From positions 30,751 through 94,750 of the forward strand of contig UBYX01000022.1 of the NCBI GenBank assembly GCA_900469955.1: a stretch of DNA of 64,000 nucleotides, given 5' to 3'. Source of the DNA: Hyphomicrobiales bacterium (GTDB lineage: Bacteria; Pseudomonadota; Alphaproteobacteria; Rhizobiales; Rhizobiaceae). Every line of letters begins with the position of its first letter. The stretch's first letter is position 1. The notes beneath the pieces are model-generated. The model was not told the origin of the DNA, did not search any database, and was given only the letters and a program-made list of their open reading frames with translations. The translations under genes and the position numbers were made by a program. Below, piece by piece: positions 1-6,024 of the stretch.

Positions 1-221
1 TTGGCGTTTGCCGCATCGGGATAGAAGCTGGTGGAATCCCGCGCCACGATGCGGTCCTGCGCGCCGAGTGCGTAGAGGATTTCCGTGATCGTGCCGCCGA
101 TCGAGACGATGCGTTTGGCTTCGGGATTACCTTTGTCGGCCGCCATCGCGCCTCCCGTGACGAGCGTCGCTCCGAAAACAACGGCTGCGAACAGCCTGCC
201 GAAGGTGAAGGAAGATCCCAT
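1..221 (-). CDS. hmuT: Haem ABC transporter periplasmic binding protein, N-terminal fragment
   Basis: Only the first 73 codons are inside the window; the gene runs off the left edge. Reading the minus strand from the ATG at 221 gives a signal peptide (hydrophobic stretch about residues 9-24, likely cleavage after AMA near 27), then [13 protein letters not shown] and [12 protein letters not shown], which are typical of the start of HmuT-type class III solute-binding proteins that deliver haem to HmuUV. An AAAGGGG-like ribosome site lies just upstream. It diverges from a haem monooxygenase and hutX, which supports a haem role. Which haem operon partners follow cannot be seen. Confidence 0.85.
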   Translation of the reverse strand, partial: MGSSFTFGRLFAAVVFGATLVTGGAMAADKGNPEAKRIVSIGGTITEILYALGAQDRIVARDSTSFYPDAANA

Positions 222-289
222 GATACTCTGCCCCTTTCTTGCCCAAGCCGAGGCGCAATATGCCTCTCATCCGAATACCCTACGCCAAT

Positions 290-312
290 AACTTGAGTTG
301 ACTACGCAAGTT
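290..312. promoter_or_regulatory. Inverted repeat in the hmuT / haem-monooxygenase divergent promoter
   Basis: Perfect 6-bp arms AACTTG and CAAGTT are separated by 11 bp, midway between the two divergent haem genes. Position and symmetry suggest an operator for an iron regulator (RirA or Irr, or the HmuP co-activator in rhizobia). The assignment to a particular regulator is inference; the sequence is not a clean match to a consensus I can state. Confidence 0.5.
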
Positions 313-384
313 TTTTCGGCTTTTCAAGAGCACCGGCCGCAGATATCTTGAGCCGAAAATGAAACTTTTTGTGAGGGACGATCA

Positions 385-729
385 ATGTATATCGCGATGA
401 ACCGCTTCCGCGTCGTGCCGGGGTATGAAGAGGCTTTCGAAACCATCTGGCGCAGCCGCCAAGGGCGCCTCGCGGAACTGCCGGGTTATATCGAATTCCA
501 CATGCTGAAAGGCCCGAAGGCCGAAGATCACACGCTTTATGCGTCCCACACCGTATGGGAGAGCTTCGAACATTTTCAGGCATGGACCAAGTCGGAACAG
601 TTCCGCGCGGCGCACGCCAAGGCCGGCGAGAACCGGGGCAAGGTCGAATATCTCTCCGGACCGCATTTCGAAGGTTTCGAAGTCATCATTCATGAAGACC
701 GCAACGGCGTTCGCGCCGACGCAGCCTGA
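385..729 (+). CDS. IsdG/HmuQ-like haem-degrading monooxygenase (ABM domain)
   Basis: A 114-residue antibiotic-biosynthesis-monooxygenase fold protein. Residues N6, W67 and H77 fall at the spacing of the catalytic Asn-Trp-His triad of IsdG-family haem oxygenases (N7/W66/H76 in IsdG), which is good direct evidence for haem cleavage rather than quinol oxidation. The start has a GAGGGA ribosome site at about 372-377. It is followed 9 nt later by hutX and diverges from hmuT, so the pair should act in the cytoplasm on imported haem to release iron. It corresponds to HmuQ/HmuD of rhizobia; which of the two names applies is not clear. Confidence 0.85.
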   Translation: MYIAMNRFRVVPGYEEAFETIWRSRQGRLAELPGYIEFHMLKGPKAEDHTLYASHTVWESFEHFQAWTKSEQFRAAHAKAGENRGKVEYLSGPHFEGFEVIIHEDRNGVRADAA

Positions 730-738
730 GGTCAGCAG

Positions 739-1260
739 ATGAACGCCGTTTCTGAAATCAAGACGAACCGTCGCGACCGAGCTATCGCCGCCCTTGCCGA
801 AAAGCCCGACGGCGTCGTCGAGGCGATCGCGGCAAACGCGGAGGTGACTCCTGCCGAAATCCTGGAGATTCTCCCCCAAGGTGCCGCAATCATCGTCGGC
901 AAGGAGCATTTTTTCGACATCTGGTCCGAAATGACCGGCTGGGGCAAAGTCCTCTTCATCGTCCATACCGACGATATCGTATTGGAGGCGGAGGGAAGCC
1001 TGCCCGTCGGTTCCGAGGGCCATGGCTGGTTCAACATTCACGGCGACAGCCCGATCGGCGGTCACATCAAGAAGGACAATTGCGCTTCGGTGACCTTCGT
1101 CGACCGTGCCTTCCACGGCCGCCGCTCGTGCTCGGTCTGGTTCATGAACCAGGAAGGTTCGGCCATGTTCAAGGTCTTCGTCCGCCGCGACGAGAACCGT
1201 GATCTGATCACCGAACAGCTTCAAAAATTCGAGGCGCTGCGCGAGCGCTACAAAGCCTGA
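739..1260 (+). CDS. hutX: Cytosolic haem carrier HutX (HuvX/ShuX family)
   Basis: A 173-residue protein of the HutX/ShuX haem-utilisation family. It has an N-terminal helical part ending in AEILEILP, then a beta-rich domain with the family features VGKEHFFDIWSEMT, HTDDIVLE and the conserved GHGWFNIHGDSPIGGHI segment, and a C-terminal VWFMNQEGSAMFKVFV strand pair. Members bind haem in the cytoplasm and hand it to degrading enzymes. It is translated from GAGGT-N6-ATG directly after the monooxygenase, so the two form an operon, and a hairpin at 1268-1297 probably ends it. Confidence 0.9.
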   Translation: MNAVSEIKTNRRDRAIAALAEKPDGVVEAIAANAEVTPAEILEILPQGAAIIVGKEHFFDIWSEMTGWGKVLFIVHTDDIVLEAEGSLPVGSEGHGWFNIHGDSPIGGHIKKDNCASVTFVDRAFHGRRSCSVWFMNQEGSAMFKVFVRRDENRDLITEQLQKFEALRERYKA

Positions 1261-1267
1261 GGTCCAC

Positions 1268-1297
1268 GGCTCGGGCCGAGGTCGTTTAGCCCGAGCC
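1268..1297 (+). terminator. Putative terminator after hutX
   Basis: GGCTCGGG and CCCGAGCC form an 8-bp stem with a 14-nt loop just after the hutX stop. The downstream tract is GGAAAATTT rather than a clean T run, so it is only a moderate candidate. Confidence 0.45.
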
Positions 1298-1308
1298 GGA
1301 AAATTTGC

Positions 1309-1333
1309 GGAACGAGTCGGCTCTTCCGCAGTT
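1309..1333 (+). promoter_or_regulatory. EcfG-type promoter next to the GFA-family gene
   Basis: GGAAC at 1309-1313, 16-bp spacer, AGTT at 1330-1333. The ATG of the downstream gene is only 8 nt after the -10, so a transcript from here would be leaderless or nearly so; there is no Shine-Dalgarno in front of that ATG. Confidence 0.5.
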
Positions 1334-1341
1334 AGCCGCTT

Positions 1342-1749
1342 ATGGCAATAAAGACTGAATGGACCGGAGGATGTCTCTGCGGAAAGCGACGTTACCGCTT
1401 TCGAAGCCCTCCCTCCTCCGCCGGCTTCTGTCATTGCACCATGTGCCGCCGCGCCACTGGCGGACCCTTCGCCTTCCTGGTGCGTATCGAGGAGGGTGAT
1501 CTTGAATGGCGCGGCGAGCCACCCGCCATCTATCGCTCTTCGCCGATCGCGCAGCGGGGCTTCTGTCCGGACTGCGGCAGCCCGCTTTTCCTGAAATACG
1601 ACGACGACGGCCGCTTTCGCGTGACGGGCGGCACGCTTGATCATCCGGAAACGATCGCTCCCGCCTATCACTACGGGATCGAAAGCCGCCTGCCCTGGAT
1701 GGATTGCGACAATGGGCTTCCTGAAGAAAAGACCCGGGAAAGCTTTTGA
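1342..1749 (+). CDS. GFA-family zinc protein (glutathione-dependent formaldehyde-activating enzyme-like)
   Basis: A 135-residue member of the GFA/CENP-V fold. The zinc ligands are complete: C11 and C13 (GGCLCG), C30, C32 and C35 (FCHCTMC), and C75 and C78 (FCPDCGSPL). Gfa of Paracoccus condenses formaldehyde with glutathione, but most proteins of this family have no proven substrate, so a formaldehyde role is not asserted. There is no ribosome binding site before the ATG, and an EcfG-like promoter ends 8 nt upstream, which suggests leaderless translation. It converges with the 76-aa gene at 1756. Confidence 0.85.
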   Translation: MAIKTEWTGGCLCGKRRYRFRSPPSSAGFCHCTMCRRATGGPFAFLVRIEEGDLEWRGEPPAIYRSSPIAQRGFCPDCGSPLFLKYDDDGRFRVTGGTLDHPETIAPAYHYGIESRLPWMDCDNGLPEEKTRESF

Positions 1750-1755
1750 GCCGGC

Positions 1756-1986
1756 TCAGAGTGCCGGCACCCATTTCCAGAAAACCCCCTCCATCCTTTC
1801 CGGATAATATTTGAACTCGCATTCGAACCGACGGCCATAGGCTTCGGCGGCCTTGAGCGCCTGCTCGCTCACCGGCTTCATGCCGGTGCCGGGCGCGAAC
1901 CAGTCCTCCATGAGATCATCGGGGACATAGACCCCGATCCGAAGCGGCAAAGCGGTCAATGTTGCATCCAGTTCTTCCGGCGGCAT
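1756..1986 (-). CDS. Hypothetical 76-aa protein downstream of a flavin reductase-like gene
   Basis: Not recognised. It is an acidic, aromatic-rich protein without a signal peptide or membrane segment; the C-terminal part (residues about 46-76) is full of Tyr, Phe and Trp and ends in FWKWVPAL. It follows the flavoprotein gene at 2005-3114 with an 18-nt gap on the same strand and has an AGGAGGA ribosome site (minus strand, just before the ATG at 1986), so it is almost certainly the second gene of that operon and may assist the flavoprotein. Confidence 0.7.
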   Translation of the reverse strand: MPPEELDATLTALPLRIGVYVPDDLMEDWFAPGTGMKPVSEQALKAAEAYGRRFECEFKYYPERMEGVFWKWVPAL

Positions 1987-2004
1987 GGTCTTCCTCCTCT
2001 CCAG

Positions 2005-3114
2005 CTATTTCGAGCGTGGTTCCCGCAAACGCTCACCCGCACCGATTTTATGCCCGGCCTGCTTGGCGAGCACCGCCTCCAGCAGCGTTCGGGCCGCGTT
2101 ACGGATTTCCTCCTGAATGGCCTTATCCCTGTCGAGCGCCTCGTGGCTGGTAGCGTAAGGCTCGAAGTAACCGATGTAGCGGTCGAACTCCGCCAGGGGA
2201 CCTGCGGGAACAAGATGCATGAAACGCAGCCAGTCGGAAAGGCTGCGGCGAACATTCTCGGCACCTTCCACATCTCCGTGGCTGATGACCGAGTAAAGCC
2301 GGCCCTCGAGATGGCGCGGATAGCTCCATCCTCTCATCTCGATTTCCTTGGCTTCCTTGGCGTGCTTGCCGTGGGTGGTCGTGGGATCGGGATTGCCCCC
2401 GTCGGCGCAGACCAGCCGATCCATCATCAGCTTGACCGGCGAAGAGACCTGATACCAGTTGACCGGCGTAATGATCATGATCCCGTGCGCCTCCACCCAC
2501 AGCGGATAGATTTCGTTCATCCAGTCATGCACCTGCCCCAGCGAATAATTCGGATAACAGGAGCACGGCCAATGACAGAGCGCCGCCGAGGTTGAAAAGC
2601 AGGCCTTGCACGGATGAATGTGCCGGCCATATTCCGAAGTCAGACGACTGAGATCCAGGAGTTCGACGGACACCTGCGGCGCCTGCCGCAGCACCTCCTC
2701 CGCGATCTTGATCAGCCGGTAGGTTTTCGAAAGCTCGCCCGGACAGGTGTGTTCGGTTCTGGACGACCCGCTGATCAAGAGAAACCGCCGAGGCCCTGTG
2801 ATGTCCTCATGCCGCGCCTGCGCGGCATGGATTGCATCGCGCGCCGCCAGCCAGTCAGTAGCAAGGTCATAGTCCGGGTCGGCAAACTCCGGCCCGGCCC
2901 GCCGGGTCTTGGGGCTCTTGCGGGAATTGAAATAAGCATCCCAGGCGGCATTCGCGACGCGGTCCAGTTCCACGGAGAGCGGGGCATATGCCCGGTCCTG
3001 AAACTGGTTCAGGAACCGTTTTTTGAACTCCGTTTCGTCAAGACGCGGACTGGGGCTGCCCTTGCGGGGTTCAAGATCGTGTTTTTGGGTGGGATCGGTC
3101 GGAGTGAAAGCCAT
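2005..3114 (-). CDS. Flavodoxin-fold NAD(P)H-dependent FMN reductase-like protein with a Cys-rich insert
   Basis: A 369-residue protein. Residues 1-108 are an unusual N-terminal extension; a flavodoxin-like fold begins at 111 (FLLISGSSR, phosphate loop) and continues through MIIITPVNWYQ-type strand near 212-222 (flavin loop, with SPVKLMMDRL following). Between them is a cluster C169, C172, C180, C184, C186, with C124 and C236 flanking. This spacing is reminiscent of iron-sulfur flavoproteins but is not the standard Isf pattern, so a cluster or redox disulfide is possible. Substrate unknown. An EcfG-type promoter at 3151-3176 overlaps the terminator of the upstream gene. Followed by the 76-aa gene. 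Confidence 0.75.
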   Translation of the reverse strand: MAFTPTDPTQKHDLEPRKGSPSPRLDETEFKKRFLNQFQDRAYAPLSVELDRVANAAWDAYFNSRKSPKTRRAGPEFADPDYDLATDWLAARDAIHAAQARHEDITGPRRFLLISGSSRTEHTCPGELSKTYRLIKIAEEVLRQAPQVSVELLDLSRLTSEYGRHIHPCKACFSTSAALCHWPCSCYPNYSLGQVHDWMNEIYPLWVEAHGIMIITPVNWYQVSSPVKLMMDRLVCADGGNPDPTTTHGKHAKEAKEIEMRGWSYPRHLEGRLYSVISHGDVEGAENVRRSLSDWLRFMHLVPAGPLAEFDRYIGYFEPYATSHEALDRDKAIQEEIRNAARTLLEAVLAKQAGHKIGAGERLREPRSK

Positions 3115-3136
3115 GGATCATACCGGGAAAACAAAA

Positions 3137-3160
3137 GGCGAGCGTCCCGTAACGCTCGCC
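3137..3160 (-). terminator. Rho-independent terminator of the DUF3008 gene
   Basis: A 9-bp stem (GGCGAGCGT / ACGCTCGCC, loop of 6) is followed on the minus strand by TTTTGTTTT. It lies 24 nt past the stop of the gene at 3184-3372. Confidence 0.8.
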
Positions 3161-3176
3161 CGATCTTCAAAGTTCC
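3151..3176 (-). promoter_or_regulatory. EcfG-type promoter for the FMN reductase-like operon
   Basis: On the minus strand GGAAC (3172-3176), 17-bp spacer, CGTT (3151-3154); the ATG at 3114 follows about 37 nt later. The -10 lies inside the 3' arm of the terminator hairpin of the preceding gene. Confidence 0.55.
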
Positions 3177-3183
3177 AGAGTGC

Positions 3184-3372
3184 TTAATGATGTGCGACGT
3201 GCTCCGGCTTTCCCTTGCGCTTCGTCGACGCCATCTTGTCGAGTTCTTTTTCGCTCATGGATTTCTCCATGCTCTTCGAAGCTCCCTTGAGCTCGCTTTT
3301 CTTGATATCGCCGCGCTTGGCGGCAAGCGCCGCACCGGCGGCCTTCTGCTGTGCTTTCGATTTTGCAGGCAT
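3184..3372 (-). CDS. DUF3008 family small basic protein
   Basis: A 62-residue Lys/Ala/Ser-rich protein beginning MPAKSKAQQKAAG and containing KGASKSMEKSMSEKEL and STKRKGKPEHV, the conserved core of the DUF3008 family. No function is known; the composition resembles small stress-induced nucleic-acid-associated or disordered proteins. It has a GAGGAGG ribosome site 6-7 nt before the ATG, its own EcfG-type promoter (3403-3427) and an intrinsic terminator, so it is monocistronic. It is transcribed divergently from the gene at 3520. Confidence 0.9.
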   Translation of the reverse strand: MPAKSKAQQKAAGAALAAKRGDIKKSELKGASKSMEKSMSEKELDKMASTKRKGKPEHVAHH

Positions 3373-3402
3373 GTCTACCTCCTCGGTTTTATCCTCGAAA
3401 AC

Positions 3403-3427
3403 AACATGCCGGCACCGCTTTGGTTCC
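3403..3427 (-). promoter_or_regulatory. EcfG-type promoter for the DUF3008 gene
   Basis: Minus strand GGAAC (3423-3427), 16-bp spacer, TGTT (3403-3406). Its -35 is 12 bp from the -35 of the oppositely directed promoter at 3440-3464. Confidence 0.7.
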
Positions 3428-3439
3428 AGATTTTGACGC

Positions 3440-3464
3440 GGAACATGTGGTCCATTGACGGGTT
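3440..3464 (+). promoter_or_regulatory. EcfG-type promoter for the 85-aa / NTase / phosphoesterase operon
   Basis: GGAAC (3440-3444), 16-bp spacer, GGTT (3461-3464), giving a 5' leader of roughly 48 nt to the ATG at 3520. Back-to-back with the DUF3008 promoter. Confidence 0.65.
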
Positions 3465-3519
3465 GTTCTGATGAGTTGCCGCGCGTCGGCGGCGCGAGAT
3501 CTCAGAAAGGGACCCAACC

Positions 3520-3777
3520 ATGAACGACAAACGCAAGAGCGCAACTGACAGTGACTCCTCCCGTTTCGAACAGGAGGGACGGGAAAGAGTGGAGGATGCC
3601 CTTCACGCGCAGGTGGATATGACCAATCAGGAAGCGATAAAGGAAGCCTCGAGGCTTGGCGGCGGCGATACCTATCTGGTCGAAGCCGATCTTGAAGACC
3701 GCGATCAGCGCGAGGACACCGACCAGCCGGATGGCCGCGCCAGCCCGATGGCGAACGCCGACAACCCGGAACGCTGA
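3520..3777 (+). CDS. Hypothetical 85-aa acidic, probably disordered protein
   Basis: Not recognised. It is very rich in Asp, Glu, Arg and Gln, with no hydrophobic core, signal peptide or membrane helix (for example VEADLEDRDQREDTDQPDG near residues 54-72), and therefore likely disordered or a small chaperone-like/hydrophilic stress protein. A good AGAAAGGGA ribosome site precedes the ATG. It is the first gene after an EcfG-type promoter and is followed 85 nt later by a nucleotidyltransferase on the same strand, so it probably heads a stress operon. Confidence 0.7.
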   Translation: MNDKRKSATDSDSSRFEQEGRERVEDALHAQVDMTNQEAIKEASRLGGGDTYLVEADLEDRDQREDTDQPDGRASPMANADNPER

Positions 3778-3862
3778 CCTTCCTGATCCGGAAAGGGTCG
3801 AAGCGGAACCTACAGGCATACCTGAGTGTTCCCCTGCGCGAGCCGAGATTGGGAGAGCTTTG

Positions 3863-4732
3863 ATGAATGCCGAAGCCAATGCCGCGCTGACCCTGGCCCC
3901 GAGGTCCGGGAAGGACGCGCTGAAGAACGAGCCGGACATGGAGGTGAAAGCTTCGCCGACCCTTGCGGATGCCGATTCGGAATCCTTCGTCGCCGAGGCT
4001 CTGGAGGATCTGGTCAATTGCCACATCCCGTTCCTTTTGGCCGGCACTTTCGCGGTCAGCGCCTATACCGGCATTTCGCGCCCGACCAAGGATCTCGATA
4101 TCTTCTGCCGGGCGGGCGACTACGCCCGCATCCTCGCCCATTTCAAGGAAAAGGGTTACGAGATCGAAGTGGAAGACGACCGCTGGCTCGGCAAGGTAAA
4201 AAAAGGGCGACACTTTTTCGACGTGATCTTCGCCGGCTCGAACGGCACCATGCCGATCGGCGACACCTGGTTCGAAAACGCCCGGCAGATCGAGATGAAC
4301 GGCCACAAGGTGCGCATCATCGCGCCGACCGAACTTGTCTGGTCGAAATGTTTCGTGCAACTCCGCCACAGATATGATGGCGGCGACATCGTCCACGTCA
4401 TCCTTCGGGCGCATGATCAGATCGACTGGCAGCGGCTCCTGAACCACATGGAAGTTCATTGGGAAGTGTTGCTTATCCACCTCCTGAACTTCCGCTGGAT
4501 CTACCCGACCGAGCGGGACAAGGTGCCGGACTGGCTGCTGGACGAGCTGCTCGACCGGTTGAAGGCTCAGCGGGAACTGCCGCTGCCGCAGATGAAGATC
4601 TGCCGCGGCCGCATGTTCAGCCGGGTGGATTTCGAGATCGACGTCAAGGAATGGGGTTTTGCGGACGTCGGCGGCGAAGGCGAATTGCGTGAAGGCGTCA
4701 AAGAGGAAATGGCCCAAGGAGGACCAGCGTGA
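3863..4732 (+). CDS. Nucleotidyltransferase-fold protein (NTP_transf_5 / DUF-type), stress operon
   Basis: A 289-residue protein. After a variable N-terminus (1-40) there is a minimal nucleotidyltransferase core: FLLAGTFAV (residues 57-65), RPTKDLDIF with D77 and D79 as the metal-binding pair, and D120 in FFDVIF as the third carboxylate. The C-terminal 100 residues are helical (WQRLLNHMEVHWEVLL). The start at 3863 is chosen because GGGAGAG lies 6 nt before it; an earlier in-frame start would overlap the previous gene. The stop overlaps the GTG of the next gene (GTGA), showing tight translational coupling to a phosphoesterase. The target, protein or small molecule, is unknown. Confidence 0.75.
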   Translation: MNAEANAALTLAPRSGKDALKNEPDMEVKASPTLADADSESFVAEALEDLVNCHIPFLLAGTFAVSAYTGISRPTKDLDIFCRAGDYARILAHFKEKGYEIEVEDDRWLGKVKKGRHFFDVIFAGSNGTMPIGDTWFENARQIEMNGHKVRIIAPTELVWSKCFVQLRHRYDGGDIVHVILRAHDQIDWQRLLNHMEVHWEVLLIHLLNFRWIYPTERDKVPDWLLDELLDRLKAQRELPLPQMKICRGRMFSRVDFEIDVKEWGFADVGGEGELREGVKEEMAQGGPA

Positions 4733-5496
4733 CAAAGACCACCAACGCCCAGAACGACACCGCGACAACTGATGCGAAAAAGGCGAACGGCAAGGCGAAA
4801 ATCGCCGCCATGGGCGATTTGCATGTACGGGAGAACAGCACGGTCTCCTACAAGGAACTTTTCACCGAGATTTCCCAGGCCGCCGATATCCTCGTCCTGA
4901 CCGGTGATCTGACCGATCTCGGCAAGGTCAAGGAGGCGGAGATCCTGGCCTCAGACCTTCGTTCCTGCTCGATTCCTATCGTCGGCGTGCTCGGCAATCA
5001 CGACTATGAATGCGGCTGCGTGGAAGAAATCACACATATCCTGAAGGATGCCGGCGTTCATCTTCTGGAGGGGCAGGCGGTCGAGATCAACGGCGTCGGC
5101 TTTGCAGGCGTGAAGGGCTTTGCGGGCGGATTCGGCCGGCATATGCTCGGGTCTTTCGGAGAACCCGCAATCAAGGCCATGGTCTCTGAAAGCGTGGAAG
5201 AGACGATGCGGCTCGAAAACGCCCTCCGCCAGGTCCGTTCCGAGCGGGCCATGGTCATTCTCCATTATGCGCCGATCCGGGAGACGGTCGCGGGAGAACC
5301 GGAGGAAATCTACCCGTTCCTCGGCTCTTCGCGTCTTGCAGAAACTATCGACCGCTTTCCGGTCAAAGCCGTCGTGCACGGCCATGCGCATCGCGGCACT
5401 TATGAGGGCAAGACGCCAGGTGGTGCCCCGGTCTACAATGTCGCATCACATATCGAGAAGCCGACGGGGAAACCGTACGCCTTGCTGGAGTTGTGA
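4729..5496 (+). CDS. Calcineurin-like metallophosphoesterase
   Basis: A 255-residue cytoplasmic binuclear metal phosphoesterase. The motif set is complete: D30-x-H32 (MGDLH), GD60 (LTGDLTD), GN90-H91-D (LGNHDYE), H179 (ILHYAP) and H217-G-H219 (VVHGHAH). The N-terminal 24 residues are Thr/Asn/Lys-rich and probably disordered. Translation starts at a GTG overlapping the stop of the nucleotidyltransferase gene, so the two proteins are made together and likely work on the same nucleotide or nucleotidylated product. The substrate cannot be deduced. Confidence 0.85.
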   Translation: MTKTTNAQNDTATTDAKKANGKAKIAAMGDLHVRENSTVSYKELFTEISQAADILVLTGDLTDLGKVKEAEILASDLRSCSIPIVGVLGNHDYECGCVEEITHILKDAGVHLLEGQAVEINGVGFAGVKGFAGGFGRHMLGSFGEPAIKAMVSESVEETMRLENALRQVRSERAMVILHYAPIRETVAGEPEEIYPFLGSSRLAETIDRFPVKAVVHGHAHRGTYEGKTPGGAPVYNVASHIEKPTGKPYALLEL

Positions 5497-5634
5497 CGCA
5501 TTGTTTTTCTGAAGGATGCCCATAGGAAAACCGCTCGGCGTTCCTCTCCCGGCGAGGGAAGAAAGCTGAATCGCGGGCAGCCCCCTCGAATTTGCGCATA
5601 GCCGGCACATCCATAGGCACCATATTCGCTCAAA

Positions 5635-5964
5635 TTAGGGAACGGGACGCACGAACTCGTCTCCAGATTTTACATTCCAAACTAGGAAATCGCCTTCCGG
5701 GCTAATTGCCAGTCCGGTGATATTTGCCCGTTGAAATGCATCTTCTCGAGTCTTGTCGAAAACCCCAAGATTAACCGTAAGCGCGCCGTCAACAGCGCTG
5801 ACCTCTTTATAGTCGTAATCGACAAGCCTGCCGTAACAGGTAATCTCGCCGCCCTCGATAATCAGTTCGCTGGAGGGAACGTTGGCTCCGACCCATCGCC
5901 CCTGCATCGCTGCCGGTAATGGAACATTGCGCTCTAATTGTTGCACTGTCGCTGCCACCTTCAA
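5635..5964 (-). CDS. Hypothetical 109-aa protein
   Basis: Not recognised. The frame opens at TTG (5964) behind a GGGGGG stretch; a GTG two codons later is an alternative start. It contains MQGRWVGANVPSSELIIEGGEITCYGR near residues 20-46 and then a beta-rich part, compatible with a small lipocalin-like or beta-barrel fold, as in proteins that measure loss of function of a substrate (GRW...SELII pattern). There is no clear signal peptide. It lies between two unrelated transcription units and faces the phosphoesterase gene, so context adds nothing. Confidence 0.55.
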   Translation of the reverse strand: MKVAATVQQLERNVPLPAAMQGRWVGANVPSSELIIEGGEITCYGRLVDYDYKEVSAVDGALTVNLGVFDKTREDAFQRANITGLAISPEGDFLVWNVKSGDEFVRPVP

Positions 5965-6024
5965 GCCCCCCGTCCAATTTCATCCGACCTAGATAAGGGC
6001 TTGTGGAAGAACGGGCTATAACGC

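Noticed and set aside
382..1671. Long open frame on the minus strand covering the haem monooxygenase and hutX
   Set aside because: Antisense to two recognised genes; GC-rich codon third positions create such frames. No family resemblance.
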